Below, in pieces: positions 25,101 to 39,500 of a DNA stretch of 64,000 nucleotides (positions are counted from its first letter, which is position 1; each line of letters begins with the position of its first letter). Where the stretch lies: contig NC_065572.1 of NCBI RefSeq assembly GCF_937616625.2, forward strand, positions 45,101,653 through 45,165,652. Reading direction: 5' to 3'. The stretch comes from Mercurialis annua. Lineage: Eukaryota > Streptophyta > Magnoliopsida > Malpighiales > Euphorbiaceae. Position numbers and translations under genes: made by a program. Below the pieces are notes generated by a model. That model had not been told where the DNA came from and ran no database searches. It saw only the letters and a list, made by a program, of their open reading frames with translations.

Positions 25101-26070
25101 CTAACGCGTCATTCCGATTTCCTAAGCATGGTTAGGTTATATTACGCAAAGTGTCCGTGAAAAGTGACACTAGATTAGTATGTCGCGTCTCAAGTCTCTC
25201 TAACGCGTCGTTCCGATATCCTAAGCATTGTTATGTTATATTACGCAATGCGTGCGTAAAAAGTTACGCTAGATTAATATTGCGCGTCTCAAATCTCTTT
25301 AACGCGTCGTTTCGATTACCATGCTTATGTCGCGTCACAAGTCTCTCAAACACGTCGTTCTGATTACCTAAGCATGGTTAGGTTATATTACACAAAGTGT
25401 GCGTTCAAAATGACAATTGATTAGTATGTCACATCTCAAGTCTATTTAATGCATCGTTCGAATTACTTAAGCATGGTTAGGTTATATTAGGCAGAGTGTA
25501 CGTGAAAAATGACAATAGATTAGTATGTCGCGTCTTAAGTCTATCTAACGCGTTGTTCCGATTACCTTAGGCTATATTACGCAAATTGTGCATGAAAAGT
25601 GACGCTAGATTAGTATGTCGCATCTCAATTCTCTTTATCGCGTTGTTCCAATTATCTAAGCATGGTTAGGGTATATTATGCAAAGCGTGCGTGAAAAGTG
25701 ACATTAGATTAGTATGTCGCGTCTAAAGTCTATTTAACGCGTCATTCCTATTACCTAAGAATGGTTAGGTTATATTACGCAGTGTGCGTGAAAAGTGACG
25801 CTAGATTAGCATGTCGCGTCTCAAGGCTCTTTAATGTGTCGTTCCGATTACCTAAGCATGGTTAGGTTATAATGCGCAAAGTTTGCGTGAAAAGTGACGA
25901 TAGATTAGTATGTCGCGTGTCAAGGCTCTTTAACGCGTCGTTCCGATTACTTAATTATGGTTAGGCTATAGTACGCAAAGTGTGCGTAAAAAGGATCAAT
26001 TGATTAGTATGTACGTCGTTTCGATCACCATACTTATCTCGCGTCACAAGTCTCTTTAACGCGTCGTTCT
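19107..26070 (+). repeat. Array A units 12-15, alternating variants
   Basis: At unit offset 283 (CTCTTTAAC or CTCTCTAAC), units 12 and 14 have C while 13 and 15 have T. At offset 1729, unit 12 has G and 13-15 have A. At offset 725, units 12 and 15 have T (AAAGTTTGCG) where the rest of the array has G. Unit 12 also has private changes near 19205 (GTTCTAATT) and 19939 (GTGAATAGTG). The pattern is a mosaic of site states, not a simple ladder of descent. Confidence 0.9.
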
Positions 26071-29000
26071 GATTAACTATGCATGGTTAGGTTATATTAC
26101 GCAAAGTGTGCGTGAAAAGTGAGGTTAGATTAGTATGTCGCGTCTCAATTCTCTCTAACGCGTCGTTCCAATTTCCTAAGCATGGTTAGGTTATAATACG
26201 TAAAGTGTGCATGAAAAGTGACACTAGATTAGTATGTCGCGTCTCAAGTCTCTCTAACACGTCGCTCCGATTTCCTAAGCATGGTTATGTTATATTACGC
26301 AACACGTGCGTAAAAAGTGACGCTAGATTAATATTGCGCGTCTCAAGTCTCTCTAACGCGTCATTTCGATTACCATGCTTATGTCGCGTCACAAGTCTCT
26401 CTAACGCGTCATTCCGATTACCTAAGCATGGTTAGGTTATAGTACGCAAAGTTTGCGTGGAAAGGAGCAATAAAGTATGTCGCGTCTCAAGTCTTTTTAA
26501 CGCGTCGTTCCGATTACCTAAGTATGGTTAGGTTATATTACGCGAAGTGTGCGTGAAAAGTGACGCTAGATTAGTATGTCCACTCTCAAGTCTCTTTAAT
26601 GCGTCGTTCCGATTACCTAAGCATGGTTAGGTTATATTACGCAAAGTGTGAGTAAAAAGTGAGGCTAGATTAGTTTGTTTCGTCTCAATTCTCTTTAACG
26701 CGTCGTTTCGATTACTACACTTATCTCGAGTCACAAGTCTCTTTAACGCGTCGTTCCGATTACCTAAGCATGGTTAGGTTATATTACGCAAAGTGTGCGT
26801 GAAAAGTAACTTTAGATTAGTATGTCGCATCTCAAATCTCTCTAACGCGTCATTCCGATTTCCTAAGCATGGTTAGGTTATATTACGCAAAGTGTCCGTG
26901 AAAAGTGACACTAGATTAGTATGTCGCGTCTCAAGTCTCTCTAACGCGTCGTTCCGATATCCTAAGCATTGTTATGTTATATTACGCAATGCGTGCGTAA
27001 AAAGTTACGCTAGATTAATATTGCGCGTCTCAAATCTCTTTAACGCGTCGTTTCGATTACCATGCTTATGTCGCGTCACAAGTCTCTCAAACACGTCGTT
27101 CTGATTACCTAAGCATGGTTAGGTTATATTACACAAAGTGTGCGTTCAAAATGACAATTGATTAGTATGTCACATCTCAAGTCTATTTAATGCATCGTTC
27201 GAATTACTTAAGCATGGTTAGGTTATATTAGGCAGAGTGTACGTGAAAAATGACAATAGATTAGTATGTCGCGTCTTAAGTCTATCTAACGCGTTGTTCC
27301 GATTACCTTAGGCTATATTACGCAAATTGTGCATGAAAAGTGACGCTAGATTAGTATGTCGCATCTCAATTCTCTTTATCGCGTTGTTCCAATTATCTAA
27401 GCATGGTTAGGGTATATTATGCAAAGCGTGCGTGAAAAGTGACATTAGATTAGTATGTCGCGTCTAAAGTCTATTTAACGCGTCATTCCTATTACCTAAG
27501 AATGGTTAGGTTATATTACGCAGTGTGCGTGAAAAGTGACGCTAGATTAGCATGTCGCGTCTCAAGGCTCTTTAATGTGTCGTTCCGATTACCTAAGCAT
27601 GGTTAGGTTATAATGCGCAAAGTTTGCGTGAAAAGTGACGATAGATTAGTATGTCGCGTGTCAAGGCTCTTTAACGCGTCGTTCCGATTACTTAATTATG
27701 GTTAGGCTATAGTACGCAAAGTGTGCGTAAAAAGGATCAATTGATTAGTATGTACGTCGTTTCGATCACCATACTTATCTCGCGTCACAAGTCTCTTTAA
27801 CGCGTCGTTCTGATTAACTATGCATGGTTAGGTTATATTACGCAAAGTGTGCGTGAAAAGTGAGGTTAGATTAGTATGTCGCGTCTCAATTCTCTCTAAC
27901 GCGTCGTTCCAATTTCCTAAGCATGGTTAGGTTATAATACGTAAAGTGTGCATGAAAAGTGACACTAGATTAGTATGTCGCGTCTCAAGTCTCTCTAACA
28001 CGTCGCTCCGATTTCCTAAGCATGGTTATGTTATATTACGCAACACGTGCGTAAAAAGTGACGCTAGATTAATATTGCGCGTCTCAAGTCTCTCTAACGC
28101 GTCATTTCGATTACCATGCTTATGTCGCGTCACAAGTCTCTCTAACGCGTCATTCCGATTACCTAAGCATGGTTAGGTTATAGTACGCAAAGTTTGCGTG
28201 GAAAGGAGCAATAAAGTATGTCGCGTCTCAAGTCTTTTTAACGCGTCGTTCCGATTACCTAAGTATGGTTAGGTTATATTACGCGAAGTGTGCGTGAAAA
28301 GTGACGCTAGATTAGTATGTCCACTCTCAAGTCTCTTTAATGCGTCGTTCCGATTACCTAAGCATGGTTAGGTTATATTACGCAAAGTGTGAGTAAAAAG
28401 TGAGGCTAGATTAGTTTGTTTCGTCTCAATTCTCTTTAACGCGTCGTTTCGATTACTACACTTATCTCGAGTCACAAGTCTCTTTAACGCGTCGTTCCGA
28501 TTACCTAAGCATGGTTAGGTTATATTACGCAAAGTGTGCGTGAAAAGTAACTTTAGATTAGTATGTCGCATCTCAAATCTCTCTAACGCGTCATTCCGAT
28601 TTCCTAAGCATGGTTAGGTTATATTACGCAAAGTGTCCGTGAAAAGTGACACTAGATTAGTATGTCGCGTCTCAAGTCTCTCTAACGCGTCGTTCCGATA
28701 TCCTAAGCATTGTTATGTTATATTACGCAATGCGTGCGTAAAAAGTTACGCTAGATTAATATTGCGCGTCTCAAATCTCTTTAACGCGTCGTTTCGATTA
28801 CCATGCTTATGTCGCGTCACAAGTCTCTCAAACACGTCGTTCTGATTACCTAAGCATGGTTAGGTTATATTACACAAAGTGTGCGTTCAAAATGACAATT
28901 GATTAGTATGTCACATCTCAAGTCTATTTAATGCATCGTTCGAATTACTTAAGCATGGTTAGGTTATATTAGGCAGAGTGTACGTGAAAAATGACAATAG

Positions 29001-32000
29001 ATTAGTATGTCGCGTCTTAAGTCTATCTAACGCGTTGTTCCGATTACCTTAGGCTATATTACGCAAATTGTGCATGAAAAGTGACGCTAGATTAGTATGT
29101 CGCATCTCAATTCTCTTTATCGCGTTGTTCCAATTATCTAAGCATGGTTAGGGTATATTATGCAAAGCGTGCGTGAAAAGTGACATTAGATTAGTATGTC
29201 GCGTCTAAAGTCTATTTAACGCGTCATTCCTATTACCTAAGAATGGTTAGGTTATATTACGCAGTGTGCGTGAAAAGTGACGCTAGATTAGCATGTCGCG
29301 TCTCAAGGCTCTTTAATGTGTCGTTCCGATTACCTAAGCATGGTTAGGTTATAATGCGCAAAGTTTGCGTGAAAAGTGACGATAGATTAGTATGTCGCGT
29401 GTCAAGGCTCTTTAACGCGTCGTTCCGATTACTTAATTATGGTTAGGCTATAGTACGCAAAGTGTGCGTAAAAAGGATCAATTGATTAGTATGTACGTCG
29501 TTTCGATCACCATACTTATCTCGCGTCACAAGTCTCTTTGACGCGTCGTTCGGATTAACTATGCATGGTTAGGTTATATTACGCAAAGTGTGCGTGAAAA
29601 GTGAGGTTAGATTAGTATGTCGCGTCTCAATTCTCTCTAACGCGTCGTTCCAATTTCCTAAGCATGGTTAGGTTATAATACGTAAAGTGTGCATGAAAAG
29701 TGACACTAGATTAGTATGTCGCGTCTCAAGTCTCTCTAACACGTCGCTCCGATTTCCTAAGCATGGTTATGTTATATTACGCAACACGTGCGTAAAAAGT
29801 GACGCTAGATTAATATTGCGCGTCTCAAGTCTCTCTAACGCGTCATTTCGATTACCATGCTTATGTCGCGTCACAAGTCTCTCTAACGCGTCATTCCGAT
29901 TACCTAAGCATGGTTAGGTTATAGTACGCAAAGTTTGCGTGGAAAGGAGCAATAAAGTATGTCGCGTCTCAAGTCTTTTTAACGCGTCGTTCCGATTACC
30001 TAAGTATGGTTAGGTTATATTACGCGAAGTGTGCGTGAAAAGTGACGCTAGATTAGTATGTCCACTCTCAAGTCTCTTTAATGCGTCGTTCCGATTACCT
30101 AAGCATGGTTAGGTTATATTACGCAAAGTGTGAGTAAAAAGTGAGGCTAGATTAGTTTGTTTCGTCTCAATTCTCTTTAACGCGTCGTTTCGATTACTAC
30201 ACTTATCTCGAGTCACAAGTCTCTTTAACGCGTCGTTCCGATTACCTAAGCATGGTTAGGTTATATTACGCAAAGTGTGCGTGAAAAGTAACTTTAGATT
30301 AGTATGTCGCATCTCAAATCTCTCTAACGCGTCATTCCGATTTCCTAAGCATGGTTAGGTTATATTACGCAAAGTGTCCGTGAAAAGTGACACTAGATTA
30401 GTATGTCGCGTCTCAAGTCTCTCTAACGCGTCGTTCCGATATCCTAAGCATTGTTATGTTATATTACGCAATGCGTGCGTAAAAAGTTACGCTAGATTAA
30501 TATTGCGCGTCTCAAATCTCTTTAACGCGTCGTTTCGATTACCATGCTTATGTCGCGTCACAAGTCTCTCAAACACGTCGTTCTGATTACCTAAGCATGG
30601 TTAGGTTATATTACACAAAGTGTGCGTTCAAAATGACAATTGATTAGTATGTCACATCTCAAGTCTATTTAATGCATCGTTCGAATTACTTAAGCATGGT
30701 TAGGTTATATTAGGCAGAGTGTACGTGAAAAATGACAATAGATTAGTATGTCGCGTCTTAAGTCTATCTAACGCGTTGTTCCGATTACCTTAGGCTATAT
30801 TACGCAAATTGTGCATGAAAAGTGACGCTAGATTAGTATGTCGCATCTCAATTCTCTTTATCGCGTTGTTCCAATTATCTAAGCATGGTTAGGGTATATT
30901 ATGCAAAGCGTGCGTGAAAAGTGACATTAGATTAGTATGTCGCGTCTAAAGTCTATTTAACGCGTCATTCCTATTACCTAAGAATGGTTAGGTTATATTA
31001 CGCAGTGTGCGTGAAAAGTGACGCTAGATTAGCATGTCGCGTCTCAAGGCTCTTTAATGTGTCGTTCCGATTACCTAAGCATGGTTAGGTTATAATGCGC
31101 AAAGTTTGCGTGAAAAGTGACGATAGATTAGTATGTCGCGTGTCAAGGCTCTTTAACGCGTCGTTCCGATTACTTAATTATGGTTAGGCTATAGTACGCA
31201 AAGTGTGCGTAAAAAGGATCAATTGATTAGTATGTACGTCGTTTCGATCACCATACTTATCTCGCGTCACAAGTCTCTTTGACGCGTCGTTCTGATTAAC
31301 TATGCATGGTTAGGTTATATTACGCAAAGTGTGCGTGAAAAGTGAGGTTAGATTAGTATGTCGCGTCTCAATTCTCTCTAACGCGTCGTTCCAATTTCCT
31401 AAGCATGGTTAGGTTATAATACGTAAAGTGTGCATGAAAAGTGACACTAGATTAGTATGTCGCGTCTCAAGTCTCTCTAACACGTCGCTCCGATTTCCTA
31501 AGCATGGTTATGTTATATTACGCAACACGTGCGTAAAAAGTGACGCTAGATTAATATTGCGCGTCTCAAGTCTCTCTAACGCGTCATTTCGATTACCATG
31601 CTTATGTCGCGTCACAAGTCTCTCTAACGCGTCATTCCGATTACCTAAGCATGGTTAGGTTATAGTACGCAAAGTTTGCGTGGAAAGGAGCAATAAAGTA
31701 TGTCGCGTCTCAAGTCTTTTTAACGCGTCGTTCCGATTACCTAAGTATGGTTAGGTTATATTACGCAAAGTGTGCGTGAAAAGTGACTCTAGATTAGTAT
31801 GTCCACTCTCAAGTCTCTTTAATGCGTCGTTCCGATTACCTAAGCATGGTTAGGTTATATTACGCAAAGTGTGAGTAAAAAGTGAGGCTAGATTAGTTTG
31901 TTTCGTCTCAATTCTCTTTAACGCGTCGTTTCGATTACTACACTTATCTCGAGTCACAAGTCTCTTTAACGCGTCGTTCCGATTACCTAAGCATGGTTAG

Positions 32001-33034
32001 GTTATATTACGCAAAGTGTGCGTGAAAAGTAACTTTAGATTAGTATGTCGCATCTCAAATCTCTCTAACGCGTCATTCCGATTTCCTAAGCATGGTTAGG
32101 TTATATTACGCAAAGTGTCCGTGAAAAGTGACACTAGATTAGTATGTCGCGTCTCAAGTCTCTCTAACGCGTCGTTCCGATATCCTAAGCATTGTTATGT
32201 TATATTACGCAATGCGTGCGTAAAAAGTTACGCTAGATTAATATTGCGCGTCTCAAATCTCTTTAACGCGTCGTTTCGATTACCATGCTTATGTCGCGTC
32301 ACAAGTCTCTCAAACACGTCGTTCTGATTACCTAAGCATGGTTAGGTTATATTACACAAAGTGTGCGTTCAAAATGACAATTGATTAGTATGTCACATCT
32401 CAAGTCTATTTAATGCATCGTTCGAATTACTTAAGCATGGTTAGGTTATATTAGGCAGAGTGTACGTGAAAAATGACAATAGATTAGTATGTCGCGTCTT
32501 AAGTCTATCTAACGCGTTGTTCCGATTACCTTAGGCTATATTACGCAAATTGTGCATGAAAAGTGACGCTAGATTAGTATGTCGCATCTCAATTCTCTTT
32601 ATCGCGTTGTTCCAATTATCTAAGCATGGTTAGGGTATATTATGCAAAGCGTGCGTGAAAAGTGACATTAGATTAGTATGTCGCGTCTAAAGTCTATTTA
32701 ACGCGTCATTCCTATTACCTAAGAATGGTTAGGTTATATTACGCAGTGTGCGTGAAAAGTGACGCTAGATTAGCATGTCGCGTCTCAAGGCTCTTTAATG
32801 TGTCGTTCCGATTACCTAAGCATGGTTAGGTTATAATGCGCAAAGTTTGCGTGAAAAGTGACGATAGATTAGTATGTCGCGTGTCAAGGCTCTTTAACGC
32901 GTCGTTCCGATTACTTAATTATGGTTAGGCTATAGTACGCAAAGTGTGCGTAAAAAGGATCAATTGATTAGTATGTACGTCGTTTCGATCACCATACTTA
33001 TCTCGCGTCACAAGTCTCTTTAACGCGTCGTTCT
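26071..33034 (+). repeat. Array A units 16-19 (offset-283 C block)
   Basis: All four have C at offset 283. At offset 1729, units 16 and 19 have A, while 17 and 18 have G. Unit 17 ends in CGTTCG instead of CGTTCT (29552). Unit 19 has a private AAAGTGTGCG with GACTCTAG in module 6 (about 31767-31791), where the other units have GAAGTGTGCG and GACGCTAG. Confidence 0.9.
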
Positions 33035-36000
33035 GATTAACTATGCATGGTTAGGTTATATTACGCAAAGTGTGCGTGAAAAGTGAGGTTAGATTAGTAT
33101 GTCGCGTCTCAATTCTCTCTAACGCGTCGTTCCAATTTCCTAAGCATGGTTAGGTTATAATACGTAAAGTGTGCATGAAAAGTGACACTAGATTAGTATG
33201 TCGCGTCTCAAGTCTCTCTAACACGTCGCTCCGATTTCCTAAGCATGGTTATGTTATATTACGCAACACGTGCGTAAAAAGTGACGCTAGATTAATATTG
33301 CGCGTCTCAAGTCTCTTTAACGCGTCATTTCGATTACCATGCTTATGTCGCGTCACAAGTCTCTCTAACGCGTCATTCCGATTACCTAAGCATGGTTAGG
33401 TTATAGTACGCAAAGTTTGCGTGGAAAGGAGCAATAAAGTATGTCGCGTCTCAAGTCTTTTTAACGCGTCGTTCCGATTACCTAAGTATGGTTAGGTTAT
33501 ATTACGCGAAGTGTGCGTGAAAAGTGACGCTAGATTAGTATGTCCACTCTCAAGTCTCTTTAATGCGTCGTTCCGATTACCTAAGCATGGTTAGGTTATA
33601 TTACGCAAAGTGTGAGTAAAAAGTGAGGCTAGATTAGTTTGTTTCGTCTCAATTCTCTTTAACGCGTCGTTTCGATTACTACACTTATCTCGAGTCACAA
33701 GTCTCTTTAACGCGTCGTTCCGATTACCTAAGCATGGTTAGGTTATATTACGCAAAGTGTGCGTGAAAAGTAACTTTAGATTAGTATGTCGCATCTCAAA
33801 TCTCTCTAACGCGTCATTCCGATTTCCTAAGCATGGTTAGGTTATATTACGCAAAGTGTCCGTGAAAAGTGACACTAGATTAGTATGTCGCGTCTCAAGT
33901 CTCTCTAACGCGTCGTTCCGATATCCTAAGCATTGTTATGTTATATTACGCAATGCGTGCGTAAAAAGTTACGCTAGATTAATATTGCGCGTCTCAAATC
34001 TCTTTAACGCGTCGTTTCGATTACCATGCTTATGTCGCGTCACAAGTCTCTCAAACACGTCGTTCTGATTACCTAAGCATGGTTAGGTTATATTACACAA
34101 AGTGTGCGTTCAAAATGACAATTGATTAGTATGTCACATCTCAAGTCTATTTAATGCATCGTTCGAATTACTTAAGCATGGTTAGGTTATATTAGGCAGA
34201 GTGTACGTGAAAAATGACAATAGATTAGTATGTCGCGTCTTAAGTCTATCTAACGCGTTGTTCCGATTACCTTAGGCTATATTACGCAAATTGTGCATGA
34301 AAAGTGACGCTAGATTAGTATGTCGCATCTCAATTCTCTTTATCGCGTTGTTCCAATTATCTAAGCATGGTTAGGGTATATTATGCAAAGCGTGCGTGAA
34401 AAGTGACATTAGATTAGTATGTCGCGTCTAAAGTCTATTTAACGCGTCATTCCTATTACCTAAGAATGGTTAGGTTATATTACGCAGTGTGCGTGAAAAG
34501 TGACGCTAGATTAGCATGTCGCGTCTCAAGGCTCTTTAATGTGTCGTTCCGATTACCTAAGCATGGTTAGGTTATAATGCGCAAAGTTTGCGTGAAAAGT
34601 GACGATAGATTAGTATGTCGCGTGTCAAGGCTCTTTAACGCGTCGTTCCGATTACTTAATTATGGTTAGGCTATAGTACGCAAAGTGTGCGTAAAAAGGA
34701 TCAATTGATTAGTATGTACGTCGTTTCGATCACCATACTTATCTCGCGTCACAAGTCTCTTTAACGCGTCGTTCTGATTAACTATGCATGGTTAGGTTAT
34801 ATTACGCAAAGTGTGCGTGAAAAGTGAGGTTAGATTAGTATGTCGCGTCTCAATTCTCTCTAACGCGTCGTTCCAATTTCCTAAGCATGGTTAGGTTATA
34901 ATACGTAAAGTGTGCATGAAAAGTGACACTAGATTAGTATGTCGCGTCTCAAGTCTCTCTAACACGTCGCTCCGATTTCCTAAGCATGGTTATGTTATAT
35001 TACGCAACACGTGCGTAAAAAGTGACGCTAGATTAATATTGCGCGTCTCAAGTCTCTTTAACGCGTCATTTCGATTACCATGCTTATGTCGCGTCACAAG
35101 TCTCTCTAACGCGTCATTCCGATTACCTAAGCATGGTTAGGTTATAGTACGCAAAGTTTGCGTGGAAAGGAGCAATAAAGTATGTCGCGTCTCAAGTCTT
35201 TTTAACGCGTCGTTCCGATTACCTAAGTATGGTTAGGTTATATTACGCGAAGTGTGCGTGAAAAGTGACGCTAGATTAGTATGTCCACTCTCAAGTCTCT
35301 TTAATGCGTCGTTCCGATTACCTAAGCATGGTTAGGTTATATTACGCAAAGTGTGAGTAAAAAGTGAGGCTAGATTAGTTTGTTTCGTCTCAATTCTCTT
35401 TAACGCGTCGTTTCGATTACTACACTTATCTCGAGTCACAAGTCTCTTTAACGCGTCGTTCCGATTACCTAAGCATGGTTAGGTTATATTACGCAAAGTG
35501 TGCGTGAAAAGTAACTTTAGATTAGTATGTCGCATCTCAAATCTCTCTAACGCGTCATTCCGATTTCCTAAGCATGGTTAGGTTATATTACGCAAAGTGT
35601 CCGTGAAAAGTGACACTAGATTAGTATGTCGCGTCTCAAGTCTCTCTAACGCGTCGTTCCGATATCCTAAGCATTGTTATGTTATATTACGCAATGCGTG
35701 CGTAAAAAGTTACGCTAGATTAATATTGCGCGTCTCAAATCTCTTTAACGCGTCGTTTCGATTACCATGCTTATGTCGCGTCACAAGTCTCTCAAACACG
35801 TCGTTCTGATTACCTAAGCATGGTTAGGTTATATTACACAAAGTGTGCGTTCAAAATGACAATTGATTAGTATGTCACATCTCAAGTCTATTTAATGCAT
35901 CGTTCGAATTACTTAAGCATGGTTAGGTTATATTAGGCAGAGTGTACGTGAAAAATGACAATAGATTAGTATGTCGCGTCTTAAGTCTATCTAACGCGTT

Positions 36001-36516
36001 GTTCCGATTACCTTAGGCTATATTACGCAAATTGTGCATGAAAAGTGACGCTAGATTAGTATGTCGCATCTCAATTCTCTTTATCGCGTTGTTCCAATTA
36101 TCTAAGCATGGTTAGGGTATATTATGCAAAGCGTGCGTGAAAAGTGACATTAGATTAGTATGTCGCGTCTAAAGTCTATTTAACGCGTCATTCCTATTAC
36201 CTAAGAATGGTTAGGTTATATTACGCAGTGTGCGTGAAAAGTGACGCTAGATTAGCATGTCGCGTCTCAAGGCTCTTTAATGTGTCGTTCCGATTACCTA
36301 AGCATGGTTAGGTTATAATGCGCAAAGTTTGCGTGAAAAGTGACGATAGATTAGTATGTCGCGTGTCAAGGCTCTTTAACGCGTCGTTCCGATTACTTAA
36401 TTATGGTTAGGCTATAGTACGCAAAGTGTGCGTAAAAAGGATCAATTGATTAGTATGTACGTCGTTTCGATCACCATACTTATCTCGCGTCACAAGTCTC
36501 TTTAACGCGTCGTTCT
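33035..36516 (+). repeat. Array A units 20-21
   Basis: Both are 1741 bp with T at offset 283 and A at offset 1729. I saw no private variant in either by eye. Confidence 0.9.
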
Positions 36517-39500
36517 GATTAACTATGCATGGTTAGGTTATATTACGCAAAGTGTGCGTGAAAAGTGAGGTTAGATTAGTATGTCGCGTCTCAATTCTCT
36601 CTAACGCGTCGTTCCAATTTCCTAAGCATGGTTAGGTTATAATACGTAAAGTGTGCATGAAAAGTGACACTAGATTAGTATGTCGCGTCTCAAGTCTCTC
36701 TAACACGTCGCTCCGATTTCCTAAGCATGGTTATGTTATATTACGCAACACGTGCGTAAAAAGTGACGCTAGATTAATATTGCGCGTCTCAAGTCTCTTT
36801 AACGCGTCATTTCGATTACCATGCTTATGTCGCGTCACAAGTCTCTCTAACGCGTCATTCCGATTACCTAAGCATGGTTAGGTTATAGTACGCAAAGTTT
36901 GCGTGGAAAGGAGCAATAAAGTATGTCGCGTCTCAAGTCTTTTTAACGCGTCGTTCCGATTACCTAAGTATGGTTAGGTTATATTACGCGAAGTGTGCGT
37001 GAAAAGTGACGCTAGATTAGTATGTCCACTCTCAAGTCTCTTTAATGCGTCGTTCCGATTACCTAAGCATGGTTAGGTTATATTACGCAAAGTGTGAGTA
37101 AAAAGTGAGGCTAGATTAGTTTGTTTCGTCTCAATTCTCTTTAACGCGTCGTTTCGATTACTACACTTATCTCGAGTCACAAGTCTCTTTAACGCGTCGT
37201 TCCGATTACCTAAGCATGGTTAGGTTATATTACGCAAAGTGTGCGTGAAAAGTAACTTTAGATTAGTATGTCGCATCTCAAATCTCTCTAACGCGTCATT
37301 CCGATTTCCTAAGCATGGTTAGGTTATATTACGCAAAGTGTCCGTGAAAAGTGACACTAGATTAGTATGTCGCGTCTCAAGTCTCTCTAACGCGTCGTTC
37401 CGATATCCTAAGCATTGTTATGTTATATTACGCAATGCGTGCGTAAAAAGTTACGCTAGATTAATATTGCGCGTCTCAAATCTCTTTAACACGTCGTTTC
37501 GATTACCATGCTTATGTCGCGTCACAAGTCTCTCAAACACGTCGTTCTGATTACCTAAGCATGGTTAGGTTATATTACACAAAGTGTGCGTTCAAAATGA
37601 CAATTGATTAGTATGTCACATCTCAAGTCTATTTAATGCATCGTTCGAATTACTTAAGCATGGTTAGGTTATATTAGGCAGAGTGTACGTGAAAAATGAC
37701 AATAGATTAGTATGTCGCGTCTTAAGTCTATCTAACGCGTTGTTCCGATTACCTTAGGCTATATTACGCAAATTGTGCATGAAAAGTGACGCTAGATTAG
37801 TATGTCGCATCTCAATTCTCTTTATCGCGTTGTTCCAATTATCTAAGCATGGTTAGGGTATATTATGCAAAGCGTGCGTGAAAAGTGACATTAGATTAGT
37901 ATGTCGCGTCTAAAGTCTATTTAACGCGTCATTCCTATTACCTAAGAATGGTTAGGTTATATTACGCAGTGTGCGTGAAAAGTGACGCTAGATTAGCATG
38001 TCGCGTCTCAAGGCTCTTTAATGTGTCGTTCCGATTACCTAAGCATGGTTAGGTTATAATGCGCAAAGTTTGCGTGAAAAGTGACGATAGATTAGTATGT
38101 CGCGTGTCAAGGCTCTTTAACGCGTCGTTCCGATTACTTAATTATGGTTAGGCTATAGTACGCAAAGTGTGCGTAAAAAGGATCAATTGATTAGTATGTA
38201 CGTCGTTTCGATCACCATACTTATCTCGCGTCACAAGTCTCTTTAACGCGTCGTTCTGATTAACTATGCATGGTTAGGTTATATTACGCAAAGTGTGCGT
38301 GAAAAGTGAGGTTAGATTAGTATGTCGCGTCTCAATTCTCTCTAACGCGTCGTTCCAATTTCCTAAGCATGGTTAGGTTATAATACGTAAAGTGTGCATG
38401 AAAAGTGACACTAGATTAGTATGTCGCGTCTCAAGTCTCTCTAACACGTCGCTCCGATTTCCTAAGCATGGTTATGTTATATTACGCAACACGTGCGTAA
38501 AAAGTGACGCTAGATTAATATTGCGCGTCTCAAGTCTCTTTAACGCGTCATTTCGATTACCATGCTTATGTCGCGTCACAAGTCTCTCTAACGCGTCATT
38601 CCGATTACCTAAGCATGGTTAGGTTATAGTACGCAAAGTTTGCGTGGAAAGGAGCAATAAAGTATGTCGCGTCTCAAGTCTTTTTAACGCGTCGTTCCGA
38701 TAACCTAAGAATGGTTAGGTTATATTACGCGAAGTGTGCGTGAAAAGTGACGCTAGATTAGTATGTCCACTCTCAAGTCTCTTTAATGCGTCGTTCCGAT
38801 TACCTAAGCATGGTTAGGTTATATTACGCAAAGTGTGAGTAAAAAGTGAGGCTAGATTAGTTTGTTTCGTCTCAATTCTCTTTAACGCGTCGTTTCGATT
38901 ACTACACTTATCTCGAGTCACAAGTCTCTTTAACGCGTCGTTCCGATTACCTAAGCATGGTTAGGTTATATTACGCAAAGTGTGCGTGAAAAGTAACTTT
39001 AGATTAGTATGTCGCATCTCAAATCTCTCTAACGCGTCATTCCGATTTCCTAAGCATGGTTAGGTTATATTACGCAAAGTGTCCGTGAAAAGTGACACTA
39101 GATTAGTATGTCGCGTCTCAAGTCTCTCTAACGCGTCGTTCCGATATCCTAAGCATTGTTATGTTATATTACGCAATGCGTGCGTAAAAAGTTACGCTAG
39201 ATTAATATTGCGCGTCTCAAATCTCTTTAACACGTCGTTTCGATTACCATGCTTATGTCGCGTCACAAGTCTCTCAAACACGTCGTTCTGATTACCTAAG
39301 CATGGTTAGGTTATATTACACAAAGTGTGCGTTCAAAATGACAATTGATTAGTATGTCACATCTCAAGTCTATTTAATGCATCGTTCGAATTACTTAAGC
39401 ATGGTTAGGTTATATTAGGCAGAGTGTACGTGAAAAATGACAATAGATTAGTATGTCGCGTCTTAAGTCTATCTAACGCGTTGTTCCGATTACCTTAGGC

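Noticed and set aside
135..39291. Recurring plus-strand open frames of 67-76 codons in every A unit
   Set aside because: They recur at exactly the unit period, are built of the monomer translated end to end, and stay open because 99 and 48 are multiples of three. They have no start context or family resemblance, and several begin with non-ATG codons.
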